Of a DNA stretch of 22,804 nt, positions 1-6,779 are shown in pieces. This DNA is from an uncultured Clostridium sp. Its GTDB lineage: Bacteria; Bacillota; Clostridia; TANB77; CAG-508. The notes under the pieces were generated by a model, which had not been told where the DNA came from, searched no databases, and worked only from the letters and a program-made list of their open reading frames with translations. Position 1 is the first letter of the stretch. Every line of letters starts with the position of its first letter. The stretch spans positions 1 to 22,804 of the forward strand of contig URWN01000022.1 in the NCBI GenBank assembly GCA_900551615.1, read 5' to 3'. The translations under genes and the position numbers were made by a program.

Positions 1-88
1 TGAAATTTACATTTTTAAGTGCTTGTATTTCGTCTTCTTTATTTTGATATTTTTTTCCTATATTTTTGACTTCTAGTATGTTTTTCAT
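1..88 (-). CDS. ABC transporter ATP-binding protein, N-terminus only
   Basis: Only the first 29 codons lie in the window; the gene continues past position 1. The minus strand reads MKNILEVKNIGKKYQ and then an acidic stretch ending in ALKNVNF. This is the usual opening of an ABC ATPase of the MacB/LolD or bacitracin-export type, in which a first beta strand leads to the aromatic A-loop Tyr and then to 'aLknvnf' just before the Walker A strand. An AGGAGG site sits 6 bases upstream of the ATG (complement of 95-100), which fixes the start. The Walker A and later motifs are outside the window, so the substrate cannot be judged. It may be the first gene of an export operon. Confidence 0.75.
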   Translation of the reverse strand, partial: MKNILEVKNIGKKYQNKEDEIQALKNVNF

Positions 89-160
89 AAATTGCCTCCT
101 TTTATTTATCCTAGTATATTTTATGTAAAATTCAAAATGGTTGTTACTTTTATATTTTAA

Positions 161-363
161 TGTCGAACCTATAATTGCATATGATTTAATTTAGAATTAT
201 CTCGTTTGATTGAAATAAAAAAATAGAACTTGTCAAATAAAAAAATGGGTAATGTTCGCTTGCAAAAGTGAAAAGGTCCCAGTTTTTTATACTACAAGTT
301 CTTTTTTTATGTAATGAACAGAGATAATTCTAAATTAAATCATATGCAATTATAAGTTCAACA
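161..363. repeat. 203-nt near-continuous palindrome (MITE-like element or structured RNA)
   Basis: The outer arms 171-203 and 321-353 are perfect 33-bp reverse complements. With two mismatches they extend to 161-203 and 321-363 (43 bp). Inside, 215-223 pairs with 302-310, 226-233 with 294-301, 237-244 with 283-290, and 246-249 with 278-281. The apex 255-261/266-272 is a 7-bp stem closing the tetraloop GCAA, which is of GNRA type on the plus strand. Almost the whole segment therefore folds on itself. No ORF lies in it. It fills the 330-bp gap between the ABC gene and the XRE terminator. No target duplication is obvious at the ends. It could be a miniature inverted-repeat transposable element or a transcribed structured RNA; the sequence alone does not decide. 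Confidence 0.8.
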
Positions 364-368
364 AAAAA

Positions 369-395
369 GATGTAATTCATTTTAAAAATTACATC
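369..395 (-). terminator. Rho-independent terminator after the XRE gene
   Basis: A 9-bp stem (369-377 with 387-395) is followed on the minus strand by a run of six T (363-368). It lies 24 bases downstream of the XRE stop codon and closes that transcript. Confidence 0.8.
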
Positions 396-418
396 CTTTT
401 ATAAAAACAATTAGAATA

Positions 419-763
419 TTAATTATTTACACTTTCAAATTTAGTCTTACTAACCAACTCAGAAATTTCATATATCAATTTTTGTTGTTCTGGACTGCAT
501 TTATCCAAAATATTTTTAAAATCTTCTTTTAAATAATCTTTAGAAGTCGTATTACTACCTGTTAATAAATAACCTGGTGAAACTTTTAAAACTTCAGCAA
601 TTTGAGTTAATCTCCTTAAATTCAAATGTGCATTACCTCTTTCAACTCTACTTAAAAAAGCTACCGAAATATTAATTTCATCTGCCAATTCCTCTTGCGT
701 CATTTTTCTATCTAATCTACATTGTTTTATTCTTCTTCCTATAACATAATAATCTGGTGACAT
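419..763 (-). CDS. XRE-family helix-turn-helix regulator
   Basis: A protein of 114 aa. Residues about 8-67 form a complete HTH_3 (Cro/C1, SinR-like) domain: IGRRIKQCRLDRKMTQEELA, then the recognition helix region VAFLSRVERG, and the closing LTQIAEVLKVSPGYLL. Residues 75-114 are a short helical tail, probably for dimerisation. The start ATG follows a strong GGAGG site (complement of 770-776). The gene has its own sigma-A promoter upstream and its own terminator downstream, and it lies 63 bp downstream of a degenerate nuclease-like gene on the same strand. Autoregulation is likely by family habit but no clean operator palindrome is visible. The targets are unknown. Confidence 0.9.
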   Translation of the reverse strand: MSPDYYVIGRRIKQCRLDRKMTQEELADEINISVAFLSRVERGNAHLNLRRLTQIAEVLKVSPGYLLTGSNTTSKDYLKEDFKNILDKCSPEQQKLIYEISELVSKTKFESVNN

Positions 764-791
764 GCTCTACCTCCTTTTTTCCTTGTTTGTA

Positions 792-820
792 AATATAACA
801 CTTATACGGAAATATGTCAA
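792..820 (-). promoter_or_regulatory. Sigma-A promoter of the XRE gene
   Basis: On the minus strand, TTGACA (815-820), 17 bp and TATATT (792-797). This is a near-consensus promoter in the gap between the two minus-strand genes. The predicted start, about position 785, leaves a leader of roughly 20 nt carrying only the ribosome binding site. Confidence 0.75.
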
Positions 821-826
821 TATTTT

Positions 827-1474
827 TTAATTAATTTGTAAATATTTATTTTTTAATTCTTTGATTTTTCTTGCAACTTCCGATTTCATGTATTTTAAAT
901 CATTTTCACTCATTTCATTTATATTTAACACATTATATGAAAAATTTATTCTATTATTTTTAAATCTCACATACTTAATTTTGCCTCGCAATTGACTATT
1001 AGAATTTTTCCATATTTTTTCACCTGTATATATTACAATTGGAATCACTATGGGATTTCTTGTATTCTGATTTTCTTTCTCTTTATTCCACCTACTTATT
1101 ATATTAGTGGAATGTTCAAACATTTTATACGTAATATTTGTATCAATTTCTGATATTTCTTTTATTATTATAAATATTTCTTTGTTTTTAATTTTACATA
1201 TAACAATGTTTTCGTTTATTCTATCTATTTTGCTTTTTATTTTATTACAATAAACTATATCATTAAGTCCTATTGCTTCATCTATTTCAAAAAAATCTTT
1301 TAAAAATTTTTTCAATTCATTTTTGTTTTTTATAATTTCTATGATTGAATTTTCGTTTTTACCTGTTTTGCTTATCTGTTCATATTTTACTACATTTTCT
1401 CCCAATTTTCTTACTTTATAAATTTCTCCACTTTGCTCACAATCAACAAAATCGTTGAATGAGAAATAGACCAT
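827..1474 (-). CDS. Divergent Rpn-like (PD-(D/E)XK, transposase_31-type) protein, probably inactive
   Basis: A protein of 215 aa, Lys/Asn/Ile-rich, without signal peptide or membrane segments. Its clearest landmark is NPIVIPIVIYTGEKIW (140-155), a motif I recall from clostridial Rpn/transposase_31-like proteins. In those, the preceding beta hairpin reads roughly 'ESD-IxYK ... FFLIEHQS-xxD' and carries the catalytic Asp and Glu-x-Gln. Here the matching segment is NENIVICKIKNKEIFIIIKE (87-106), so the Asp is Asn and the Glu is replaced by Lys, suggesting a lost nuclease site. This alignment is from memory and needs a profile search. The ATG is preceded by a GGGAGGG site. It lies just upstream of the XRE gene on the same strand. 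Confidence 0.5.
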   Translation of the reverse strand: MVYFSFNDFVDCEQSGEIYKVRKLGENVVKYEQISKTGKNENSIIEIIKNKNELKKFLKDFFEIDEAIGLNDIVYCNKIKSKIDRINENIVICKIKNKEIFIIIKEISEIDTNITYKMFEHSTNIISRWNKEKENQNTRNPIVIPIVIYTGEKIWKNSNSQLRGKIKYVRFKNNRINFSYNVLNINEMSENDLKYMKSEVARKIKELKNKYLQIN

Positions 1475-1673
1475 ACTCCCTCCCTTCTATTCTAGTGTCT
1501 AACATGTTTCGTTTTCATTGAATTCTAAGATATTAAATTTCTGGACCTATAACATTTTATTTTTAGATTTTAATTTTACATTCATTACCTGATTTAAACT
1601 TAATTTTATTGCGAAATAAATTATGAACTAATTTTAAGTTTTAGAAAAAATTCTTTCTGTTTTAATGGTAACA

Positions 1674-1712
1674 TAAAAAAGTAACAATTACAATTATTTT
1701 TGTAATTGTTAC
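1674..1712 (-). terminator. Strong terminator closing the mfd-trmH transcript
   Basis: A perfect 13-bp stem (1681-1693 with 1700-1712) with a 6-nt loop is followed on the minus strand by a T run (1675-1680). It sits 54 bases after the methyltransferase stop codon. Confidence 0.88.
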
Positions 1713-1765
1713 CCATATTATAATTTTTCGTAAAATTTCTTTGTAGAATTTTGATATTTTTTATA

Positions 1766-2557
1766 TTATTTTGCAATTTTTTGTCTTACATATTCATATA
1801 AAATAATCCCAGTTGCAACAGATGCATTCAAACTTTCCGTCTTTCCAAACATTGGTATTTTTATTTTTTCATCTGCTATATCTTGAATTCTTTGTTCAAC
1901 ACCATTTGCTTCATTTCCTATAACGATTACTTTTTTATCAAAATTAATATCATATAAACTATTTTTAGTTTGTAATGAACTTACTACCAACTTAAAGTTA
2001 TTTTTTTGTGTTTCTTTTAGTGTCTGTTCTATATCCTCACATTCTATAATTTTAATTCTAAAAATTGCTCCCATTGTAGAGCGAACCACTTTAGGATTAT
2101 AACAATCTGCTGTTCCTTTTGATACCAATATTTGATTTAATCCTATACTATCAACAGTTCTAAGAATTGTCCCTAAATTTCCTGGATCTTGTATATCATC
2201 TAAAGCAACTATTATATCTTGATTATAATCTATTTTGTTTTCTTGATTGTTTCTACCAATTATTGCTAGTATTCCCTGTGGTGCATTTACATCTGACATT
2301 GTTTTTAATATATTTTCTGTTACATATACACAATCATATTTTGCAATTTCATACATTAAATTTTTAGGAATTACTCCAGAATCTTCACAATTATCACAAA
2401 CTACAATATGCTTAATATCTGCTTTTTCTTCAATTGCCTCTTTTACTAATTTTATTCCTTCTATAATAAATTCTTGGTTTAAATCTCTGTATTTCTTTTC
2501 TTTTAATTTTTTTACATGTTTTACAAATTCATTATCTTTACTTGAAATTACTTGCAT
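1766..2557 (-). CDS. SpoU/TrmH-family RNA 2'-O-ribose methyltransferase
   Basis: A protein of 263 aa that by family transfers a methyl group from S-adenosylmethionine to a ribose 2'-OH in rRNA or tRNA. Residues about 5-100 form the SpoU substrate-binding (L30e-like) domain. The knotted catalytic domain follows, with motif 1 DDIQDPGNLGTILRT (120-134, including the catalytic-type Asn and Arg), motif 2 VIGNEANGV (212-220), and motif 3 IPMFGKTESLNASVATGIIL (234-253). The length is typical of the TsnR/RlmB/YsgA-like group, but the target nucleotide cannot be told. It lies 86 bp downstream of mfd on the same strand and shares its terminator, so it is probably co-transcribed. The ribosome binding site is AAAGGAAA. 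Confidence 0.93.
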   Translation of the reverse strand: MQVISSKDNEFVKHVKKLKEKKYRDLNQEFIIEGIKLVKEAIEEKADIKHIVVCDNCEDSGVIPKNLMYEIAKYDCVYVTENILKTMSDVNAPQGILAIIGRNNQENKIDYNQDIIVALDDIQDPGNLGTILRTVDSIGLNQILVSKGTADCYNPKVVRSTMGAIFRIKIIECEDIEQTLKETQKNNFKLVVSSLQTKNSLYDINFDKKVIVIGNEANGVEQRIQDIADEKIKIPMFGKTESLNASVATGIILYEYVRQKIAK

Positions 2558-2582
2558 AACTTTTTCCTTTCACTATGATTGA

Positions 2583-2611
2583 TTGTCAAAAGGGACGCCC
2601 TTTTTTGACAA
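2583..2611. repeat. REP-like palindrome, copy 1
   Basis: A 29-bp imperfect palindrome bounded by TTGTC and GACAA, with the core GGGACGCCC. It lies in the mfd-methyltransferase gap, 25 bases upstream of the methyltransferase start. Its reverse complement is repeated at 2657-2685 with one base different. Confidence 0.8.
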
Positions 2612-2643
2612 CTTCTTTTATATATCTACACTGCACAAAAAAT

Positions 2644-5600
2644 TTATTTAGCATTGTTGTCAAAAAGGGGCGTCCCTTTTGACAACTTTCTTAGAAATTC
2701 AGTAACGTCATTTAAAATCTGTCTTTCATTTGTTGTTCCTATATCTAATGTAATCATTGTTTTTATTCCAGGTGAAAATTTAATTTTATTTCTATATATT
2801 TTTAATAAGCCCTGCAAATCTATTTCATACTTACTTTGTTCAAAAGTAAACACTACAGCTGTTTTTTTGCTTGCAATTTTGCTTATTGCAAATGGTTTTG
2901 CCAAGTATTTTATTCTTGCTATGTCTAATAGATTTTCTAATTCTGCTGGCATGTTTCCAAATCTGTCTATTATTTCATCTACAACATTTTGGATGTCTTC
3001 TTCTTTTTTACATAGTGCTATATTTTGATATACTTCTATTTTTTGTGCTGAGTCTGGTATATATTCATCTGGTATATAACTTGTTACATTTAAATCTATT
3101 TGTATGTCTATTTCTGGTTCTACTTCTACACCTTGCATTTCTTTTACTACTTCGTCTAGTAATGTACAATATGTATCATATCCTACTTGCTCTAAGTGTC
3201 CTGATTGTATTTCTCCAAGCATGCTTCCGGCTCCCCTAATCTCTAGGTCTCTCATTGCTATTTTGAAACCTGAACCAAATTCAGTAAATTCTTTTATTGC
3301 TTTTAGTCTCTTGTCCGCTTCTTCTGAAAGCATTTTGTCTTTTCTGTATGTGATATATGCATATGCCTGTCTGTCTGATCTTCCAACTCTACCACGTATT
3401 TGATATAATGCGGCTAACCCCATTCTGTCTGCATTTTCTACTATTATTGTGTTAGCATTTGCTATATCTATTCCTGATTCTAATATTGTGGTACAAACTA
3501 ATACATTTGATTTTTTATCAATAAAATCTTGCATTATTTCTTCTATTTGATTTCCTGTCATTTGCCCATGTGCATAACTTACAGTCGCTTCAGGTACAAG
3601 CCTTGATATTTCATCTGCTTTTTTCTGTATTGTATCTACCCTGTTATAAATATAGAATACCTGTCCGTCTCTTTCTAATTCTTTTGTTATTGCTTCTTTT
3701 ATAACCTCTTGGTCATATTCCAACACATAAGTTTGTACTGGTTTTCTGTTGTGTGGTGGCTCATAAATTACTGACATATCTCTTATTCCAACTATTGACA
3801 TATGCATTGTTCTTGGAATTGGTGTTGCTGTCATTGTTAAAACATCTATATTTGATTTGTATTGTTTTATTTTTTCTTTTGCTTTTACTCCAAATCTGTG
3901 CTCTTCATCTATTATTAATAATCCAATGTCTTTAAATTCAACATCTTTACTTAATAATCTATGTGTTCCAATTACGATGTCTACATCCCCTAATTTCAAT
4001 TTTTTGATTACTTCATTTTGATATTTTGTACTTTTAAATCTATTTAATATATCTACTTTTATTGGGAAGTCTTTCATTCTATCTCTGAATTCTTCATATT
4101 GTTGTTGTGCTAAAACCGTTGTTGGTACTAAATATGCAACTTGTTTATGGTCCATTACTGCTTTAAATGCTGCTCTTATTGCAACTTCTGTTTTTCCATA
4201 TCCAACATCACCACACAAAAGTCTATCCATTGGTCTTTGATTTTCCATATCTTTTTTGACTTCTTCTATACATCTTAATTGGTCATCTGTTTCTTGATAT
4301 GTGAACTTTTCTTCAAATTGTTGTTGCCAAGGTGTATCTGGTCCAAATGCATAACCTTTTGCTTTTTTTCTTTTTGCATATAATTCTATTAATTCTTTTG
4401 CAACAGCTCTTAAATTTTTCTTTACCTTTTCCTTTGTTTTAATCCAATCTTTACTTCCAAGACTGTTCATTGGTGGATTTATTGCATCTCCACCTGTATA
4501 TTTTCTAATTACATCTAACTGGCTTGTTGGTACATATAAAATTGCATCATCTTTATATTTTAGTTTGATATAGTCTTTTGTTGTGTTATCCGCAGTTATA
4601 GTATTTACACCAACAAAAAGTCCTATTCCATAATTTTTGTGTACTACATAATCACCAACTTTTAAATCTGCAAATACTACTTTTTCTCCTTCTTTAAATG
4701 CCTGATTTGCAAATGTTTTTTTCTTTTTTCCACCATCAATTAAATCATCTGCCGAAATTACAACCTGATCTATTTCGAAGTTTTCAAATCCTTCTGTAAT
4801 TTTTCCAACTGAAATTGTTACAATATTTTCTGAAGATTTTACTATGATTGTTTTGTCTAATTTTTCTTCTATTTTGCATAATATATCTTGCTTTTCTAAT
4901 AGTTCTTTTAGCTTTTTGGCTTTTTCTTTAGTTTCAACCATTATATATATGCTTTTCTTTTCATTATTCCATTTGTTTATATCTTCAAATAAATTTTCAA
5001 TTTCGCTCTTATAATAATTGATTTCTCTATATTCAAAATGATATCTTTGTGCTTGTTTTTTTGTAACTGCATCTTGTTTTTCTAAATATATTGTATGATA
5101 TTTATTTTCTATGCTATCAAATTCAATTGCTCCTGTACTTGATAACGCTTCTGGTACTATTTTTTCTTTTTCTATTAAGTTTTTACTTAAGTTTTCGATA
5201 TCTTGTAAGATATTCATTTCTCTTTGTTCAACCTTATTGACCTCATCTACCATAATTAAGCACTCTTTGCTCATATAGTCAATTAAAGTTTCTTGTTCTT
5301 CGTAAAATTCATCAAAATATTTATCTATTTTACTTATATAATTTCCAGCTTTTATTTGTTCTATGTCTTCTTCTATTATCTCGTCTTGCTTTCCTTCTGT
5401 TAATTTTTGTCTGATTTTTTTACAAATATTTTCTATTTTATCATCTAAAACATATTCATTTGCTGGATATATTTTGGCTTTTTCTAATGTTGATATTGAC
5501 CTTTGACTACTTATACTAAAGTTTCTGATTGAATCAACTTCGTCTCCCCATAACTCAATTCTAATTCCTGTTTTATCATCAGCTGAAATATCAACAATTC

Positions 5601-6132
5601 CACCTCTTACACTAAACTGTCCTCTTCCCTCTATTAAATCACATCTTGAATATCCCATATTTACTAAACTTTTTTTGATATCTTCTAAGTTGTATATGTC
5701 TCCTACTTTAAATTCTAACACATTTTTAAATAGTGATTTTTTTGATGGCAATTTTTGCATTAATGCTTCTATTGTTGTTACAACTATTATATTTTTCTTT
5801 TCTTTAATTTTATTTAAAGTTTCTATTCTTTCATATGGCAAATCTTTGCTTTCTGCCACATAATCATATGTTACAACTTCTTTTTTAGGAAAAAATACTA
5901 ATTTTTCTTTTTCAAATGTTTGTAAGTTTTGTAATATTTTTTTTGCTTGTATTTCATTATATGTAACTAACAATATTGATTTTTTGTTGTACCCATTTAT
6001 TGCAGAGATTATTTCTGCCATTCCAACGCTAGTTAAGCCCGATATTGATATCGGACTTTTTTCTTTTTCTATTTGCTTACTTAAATCTATAAATTTCTGT
6101 GATTTTCCTAGTTCTCCTATTATTGTATTCAT
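2644..6132 (-). CDS. mfd: Transcription-repair coupling factor Mfd
   Basis: A protein of 1162 aa, full length for the family. Mfd is an ATP-driven translocase that releases RNA polymerase stalled at DNA lesions and recruits UvrA. The N-terminal UvrB-homology region covers about residues 1-300. The CarD-like RNA polymerase-interaction domain is at about 489-542 (VGDYVVHKNYGIGLFVGV). The RecG-type motor has Walker A GDVGYGKT near 640, the DEEH box near 742, TATPIPRT (motif III), and QIRGRVGRS (motif VI). The TRCF C-terminal domain occupies the last 150 residues. The final dozen residues are encoded by an intruding REP-like repeat. The start ATG is preceded by AAAGGATGG and an extended -10 promoter. 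A SpoU-type methyltransferase follows on the same strand. The usual clostridial neighbours pth and spoVT are absent here. Confidence 0.97.
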   Translation of the reverse strand: MNTIIGELGKSQKFIDLSKQIEKEKSPISISGLTSVGMAEIISAINGYNKKSILLVTYNEIQAKKILQNLQTFEKEKLVFFPKKEVVTYDYVAESKDLPYERIETLNKIKEKKNIIVVTTIEALMQKLPSKKSLFKNVLEFKVGDIYNLEDIKKSLVNMGYSRCDLIEGRGQFSVRGGIVDISADDKTGIRIELWGDEVDSIRNFSISSQRSISTLEKAKIYPANEYVLDDKIENICKKIRQKLTEGKQDEIIEEDIEQIKAGNYISKIDKYFDEFYEEQETLIDYMSKECLIMVDEVNKVEQREMNILQDIENLSKNLIEKEKIVPEALSSTGAIEFDSIENKYHTIYLEKQDAVTKKQAQRYHFEYREINYYKSEIENLFEDINKWNNEKKSIYIMVETKEKAKKLKELLEKQDILCKIEEKLDKTIIVKSSENIVTISVGKITEGFENFEIDQVVISADDLIDGGKKKKTFANQAFKEGEKVVFADLKVGDYVVHKNYGIGLFVGVNTITADNTTKDYIKLKYKDDAILYVPTSQLDVIRKYTGGDAINPPMNSLGSKDWIKTKEKVKKNLRAVAKELIELYAKRKKAKGYAFGPDTPWQQQFEEKFTYQETDDQLRCIEEVKKDMENQRPMDRLLCGDVGYGKTEVAIRAAFKAVMDHKQVAYLVPTTVLAQQQYEEFRDRMKDFPIKVDILNRFKSTKYQNEVIKKLKLGDVDIVIGTHRLLSKDVEFKDIGLLIIDEEHRFGVKAKEKIKQYKSNIDVLTMTATPIPRTMHMSIVGIRDMSVIYEPPHNRKPVQTYVLEYDQEVIKEAITKELERDGQVFYIYNRVDTIQKKADEISRLVPEATVSYAHGQMTGNQIEEIMQDFIDKKSNVLVCTTILESGIDIANANTIIVENADRMGLAALYQIRGRVGRSDRQAYAYITYRKDKMLSEEADKRLKAIKEFTEFGSGFKIAMRDLEIRGAGSMLGEIQSGHLEQVGYDTYCTLLDEVVKEMQGVEVEPEIDIQIDLNVTSYIPDEYIPDSAQKIEVYQNIALCKKEEDIQNVVDEIIDRFGNMPAELENLLDIARIKYLAKPFAISKIASKKTAVVFTFEQSKYEIDLQGLLKIYRNKIKFSPGIKTMITLDIGTTNERQILNDVTEFLRKLSKGTPLFDNNAK
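2657..2685. repeat. REP-like palindrome, copy 2, inside the mfd 3' end
   Basis: This is the reverse complement of copy 1 with a single substitution. It lies within the coding sequence of mfd and encodes the tail residues LSKGTPLFDN. Copies 1 and 2 together form a larger inverted repeat with a loop of about 45 nt around the mfd stop codon. Confidence 0.8.
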
Positions 6133-6172
6133 TATATTCCATCCTTTCTAGGTGGTTTTATTTGATTTTTAT

Positions 6173-6181
6173 ATTATATCA
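6173..6181 (-). promoter_or_regulatory. Extended -10 promoter for mfd
   Basis: The minus strand reads TGATATAAT (extended -10, TG-N-TATAAT) about 40 bases upstream of the mfd ATG. The matching -35 (TTTATA at 17 bp) is weak. It diverges from the promoter of the 39-codon gene. Confidence 0.55.
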
Positions 6182-6216
6182 CATTTATATTAAAATATAA
6201 ACAAAAATTTGTTAAT

Positions 6217-6245
6217 TTTACATATTTTCAATTTTATGTTATAAT
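6217..6245 (+). promoter_or_regulatory. Sigma-A promoter of the 39-codon gene
   Basis: TTTACA (6217-6222), 17 bp and TATAAT (6240-6245), one mismatch from consensus. The predicted transcript starts near 6252, about 35 nt ahead of the small ORF. Confidence 0.75.
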
Positions 6246-6286
6246 TAAAGTATCTATTAACAAACATCCAAAAGGAGAACATCATT

Positions 6287-6406
6287 ATGAAAAATTTTTG
6301 GTCAGATTTAAAACCTGCAATTTGGGAAGCAGCAACTCTATTTTTAGTGGTTCATCCACAGTGTAAAAAAGAGAGAAAACTTGCAAAAAAAATCTGCGAA
6401 AACTAA
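6287..6406 (+). CDS. Unrecognised small protein, 39 aa
   Basis: I do not recognise this protein. It starts at an ATG with an AAAGGAGA site 7 bases upstream, and is enclosed by a near-consensus promoter (6217-6245) and a strong terminator (6413-6442), giving a monocistronic transcript of about 190 nt. The protein begins MKNFWSDLKPAIWEAATLFL, then VVHPQC and a basic tail KKERKLAKKICEN. It thus has a short hydrophobic or amphipathic stretch (about residues 11-23) followed by seven Lys/Arg, with Cys at 26 and 37. That resembles small membrane-active peptides, but the hydrophobic run is short and contains a Glu. No antisense promoter was evident, so a type I toxin role is only a possibility. The promoter, ribosome site and terminator make expression likely. 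Confidence 0.7.
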   Translation: MKNFWSDLKPAIWEAATLFLVVHPQCKKERKLAKKICEN

Positions 6407-6412
6407 AAAAGG

Positions 6413-6442
6413 ACGTGTCATAATTGACACGTTTTTCTTTTT
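6413..6442 (+). terminator. Terminator of the 39-codon gene
   Basis: An 8-bp stem ACGTGTCA/TGACACGT (6413-6420 with 6425-6432), a TAAT loop and a T-rich tail to 6442. It starts 7 bases after the stop codon. Confidence 0.88.
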
Positions 6443-6497
6443 CTACTTCTATTACATAGCAAATTGTACATTTTGCACTATTATTATTTTTTGTAAA

Positions 6498-6716
6498 TTG
6501 CATAATTTAAATAAATATAAAAACTATTTTGGAAAACCTGTTGTAATTGTTATCAAGTCACAAACTGGATATCCATTATATGCCTTTTCGGGAAATAACG
6601 TATATTGGGAAGTTCCAGATAATCTGCCAAAATTCACAAAATTGACAGTTGATGGCAAACAGCTCTATATCCACAGAGCAAATTTTCAAATAATTGATAA
6701 AGATTTACTAAAATAA
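6498..6716 (+). CDS. Orphan ORF of about 72 codons, start unclear; possible gene remnant
   Basis: The reading frame from a TTG at 6498 encodes MHNLNKYKNYFGKPVVIVIK, then a beta-rich sequence with TGYPLYAF, VYWEVPDN and VDGKQLYIHR, ending IIDKDLLK. The Gly/Trp/Pro/Tyr content and the long run without stops in AT-rich DNA suggest genuine coding sequence. However, there is no ribosome binding site or ATG, and the same frame upstream only reads through the preceding terminator. It may use a weak TTG start, or be the 3' remnant of a larger gene whose 5' part was replaced by the 39-codon unit. I do not recognise a family. It shares the bidirectional terminator with spo0A. Confidence 0.4.
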   Translation: MHNLNKYKNYFGKPVVIVIKSQTGYPLYAFSGNNVYWEVPDNLPKFTKLTVDGKQLYIHRANFQIIDKDLLK

Positions 6717-6744
6717 ATCAATTTCCTACCGACATAGGAAAACA

Positions 6745-6775
6745 AAAAGTCAGTTCTTTAATTGAACTGACTTTT
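6745..6775. terminator. Bidirectional terminator between the orphan ORF and spo0A
   Basis: A 12-bp stem (6745-6756 with 6764-6775) with a 7-nt loop. T-rich tails follow on the minus strand (after spo0A) and on the plus strand. A second small hairpin, TTTCCTA/TAGGAAA (6722-6741), lies beside it. Confidence 0.85.
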
Positions 6776-6779
6776 ATTA

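Noticed and set aside
161..167. TGTCGAA, a match to the Spo0A box TGNCGAA
   Set aside because: It is a 7-base match at the tip of the palindromic element. The mirror copy reads TGTTGAA, and no promoter next to it is clear, so it is probably chance.
2167..2582. Plus-strand open frames opposite the methyltransferase gene
   Set aside because: They are antisense to a fully recognised gene, with low-complexity Leu/Phe-rich products typical of reversed AT-rich coding sequence, and lack ribosome sites.
2583..2685. The paired repeats as an intrinsic terminator between mfd and the methyltransferase
   Set aside because: The G-C part of each stem is only 3 bp around the core and no T run follows on the minus strand.
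6381..6497. N-terminal extension of the orphan ORF from a TTG at 6381
   Set aside because: It overlaps the end of the 39-codon gene and translates the terminator into a Phe/Tyr-rich run; there is no ribosome site.
6285..6503. Minus-strand frame of 72 codons across the 39-codon gene
   Set aside because: It lacks a ribosome site and start context, and it reads through a terminator and the promoter-proximal gene in antisense.
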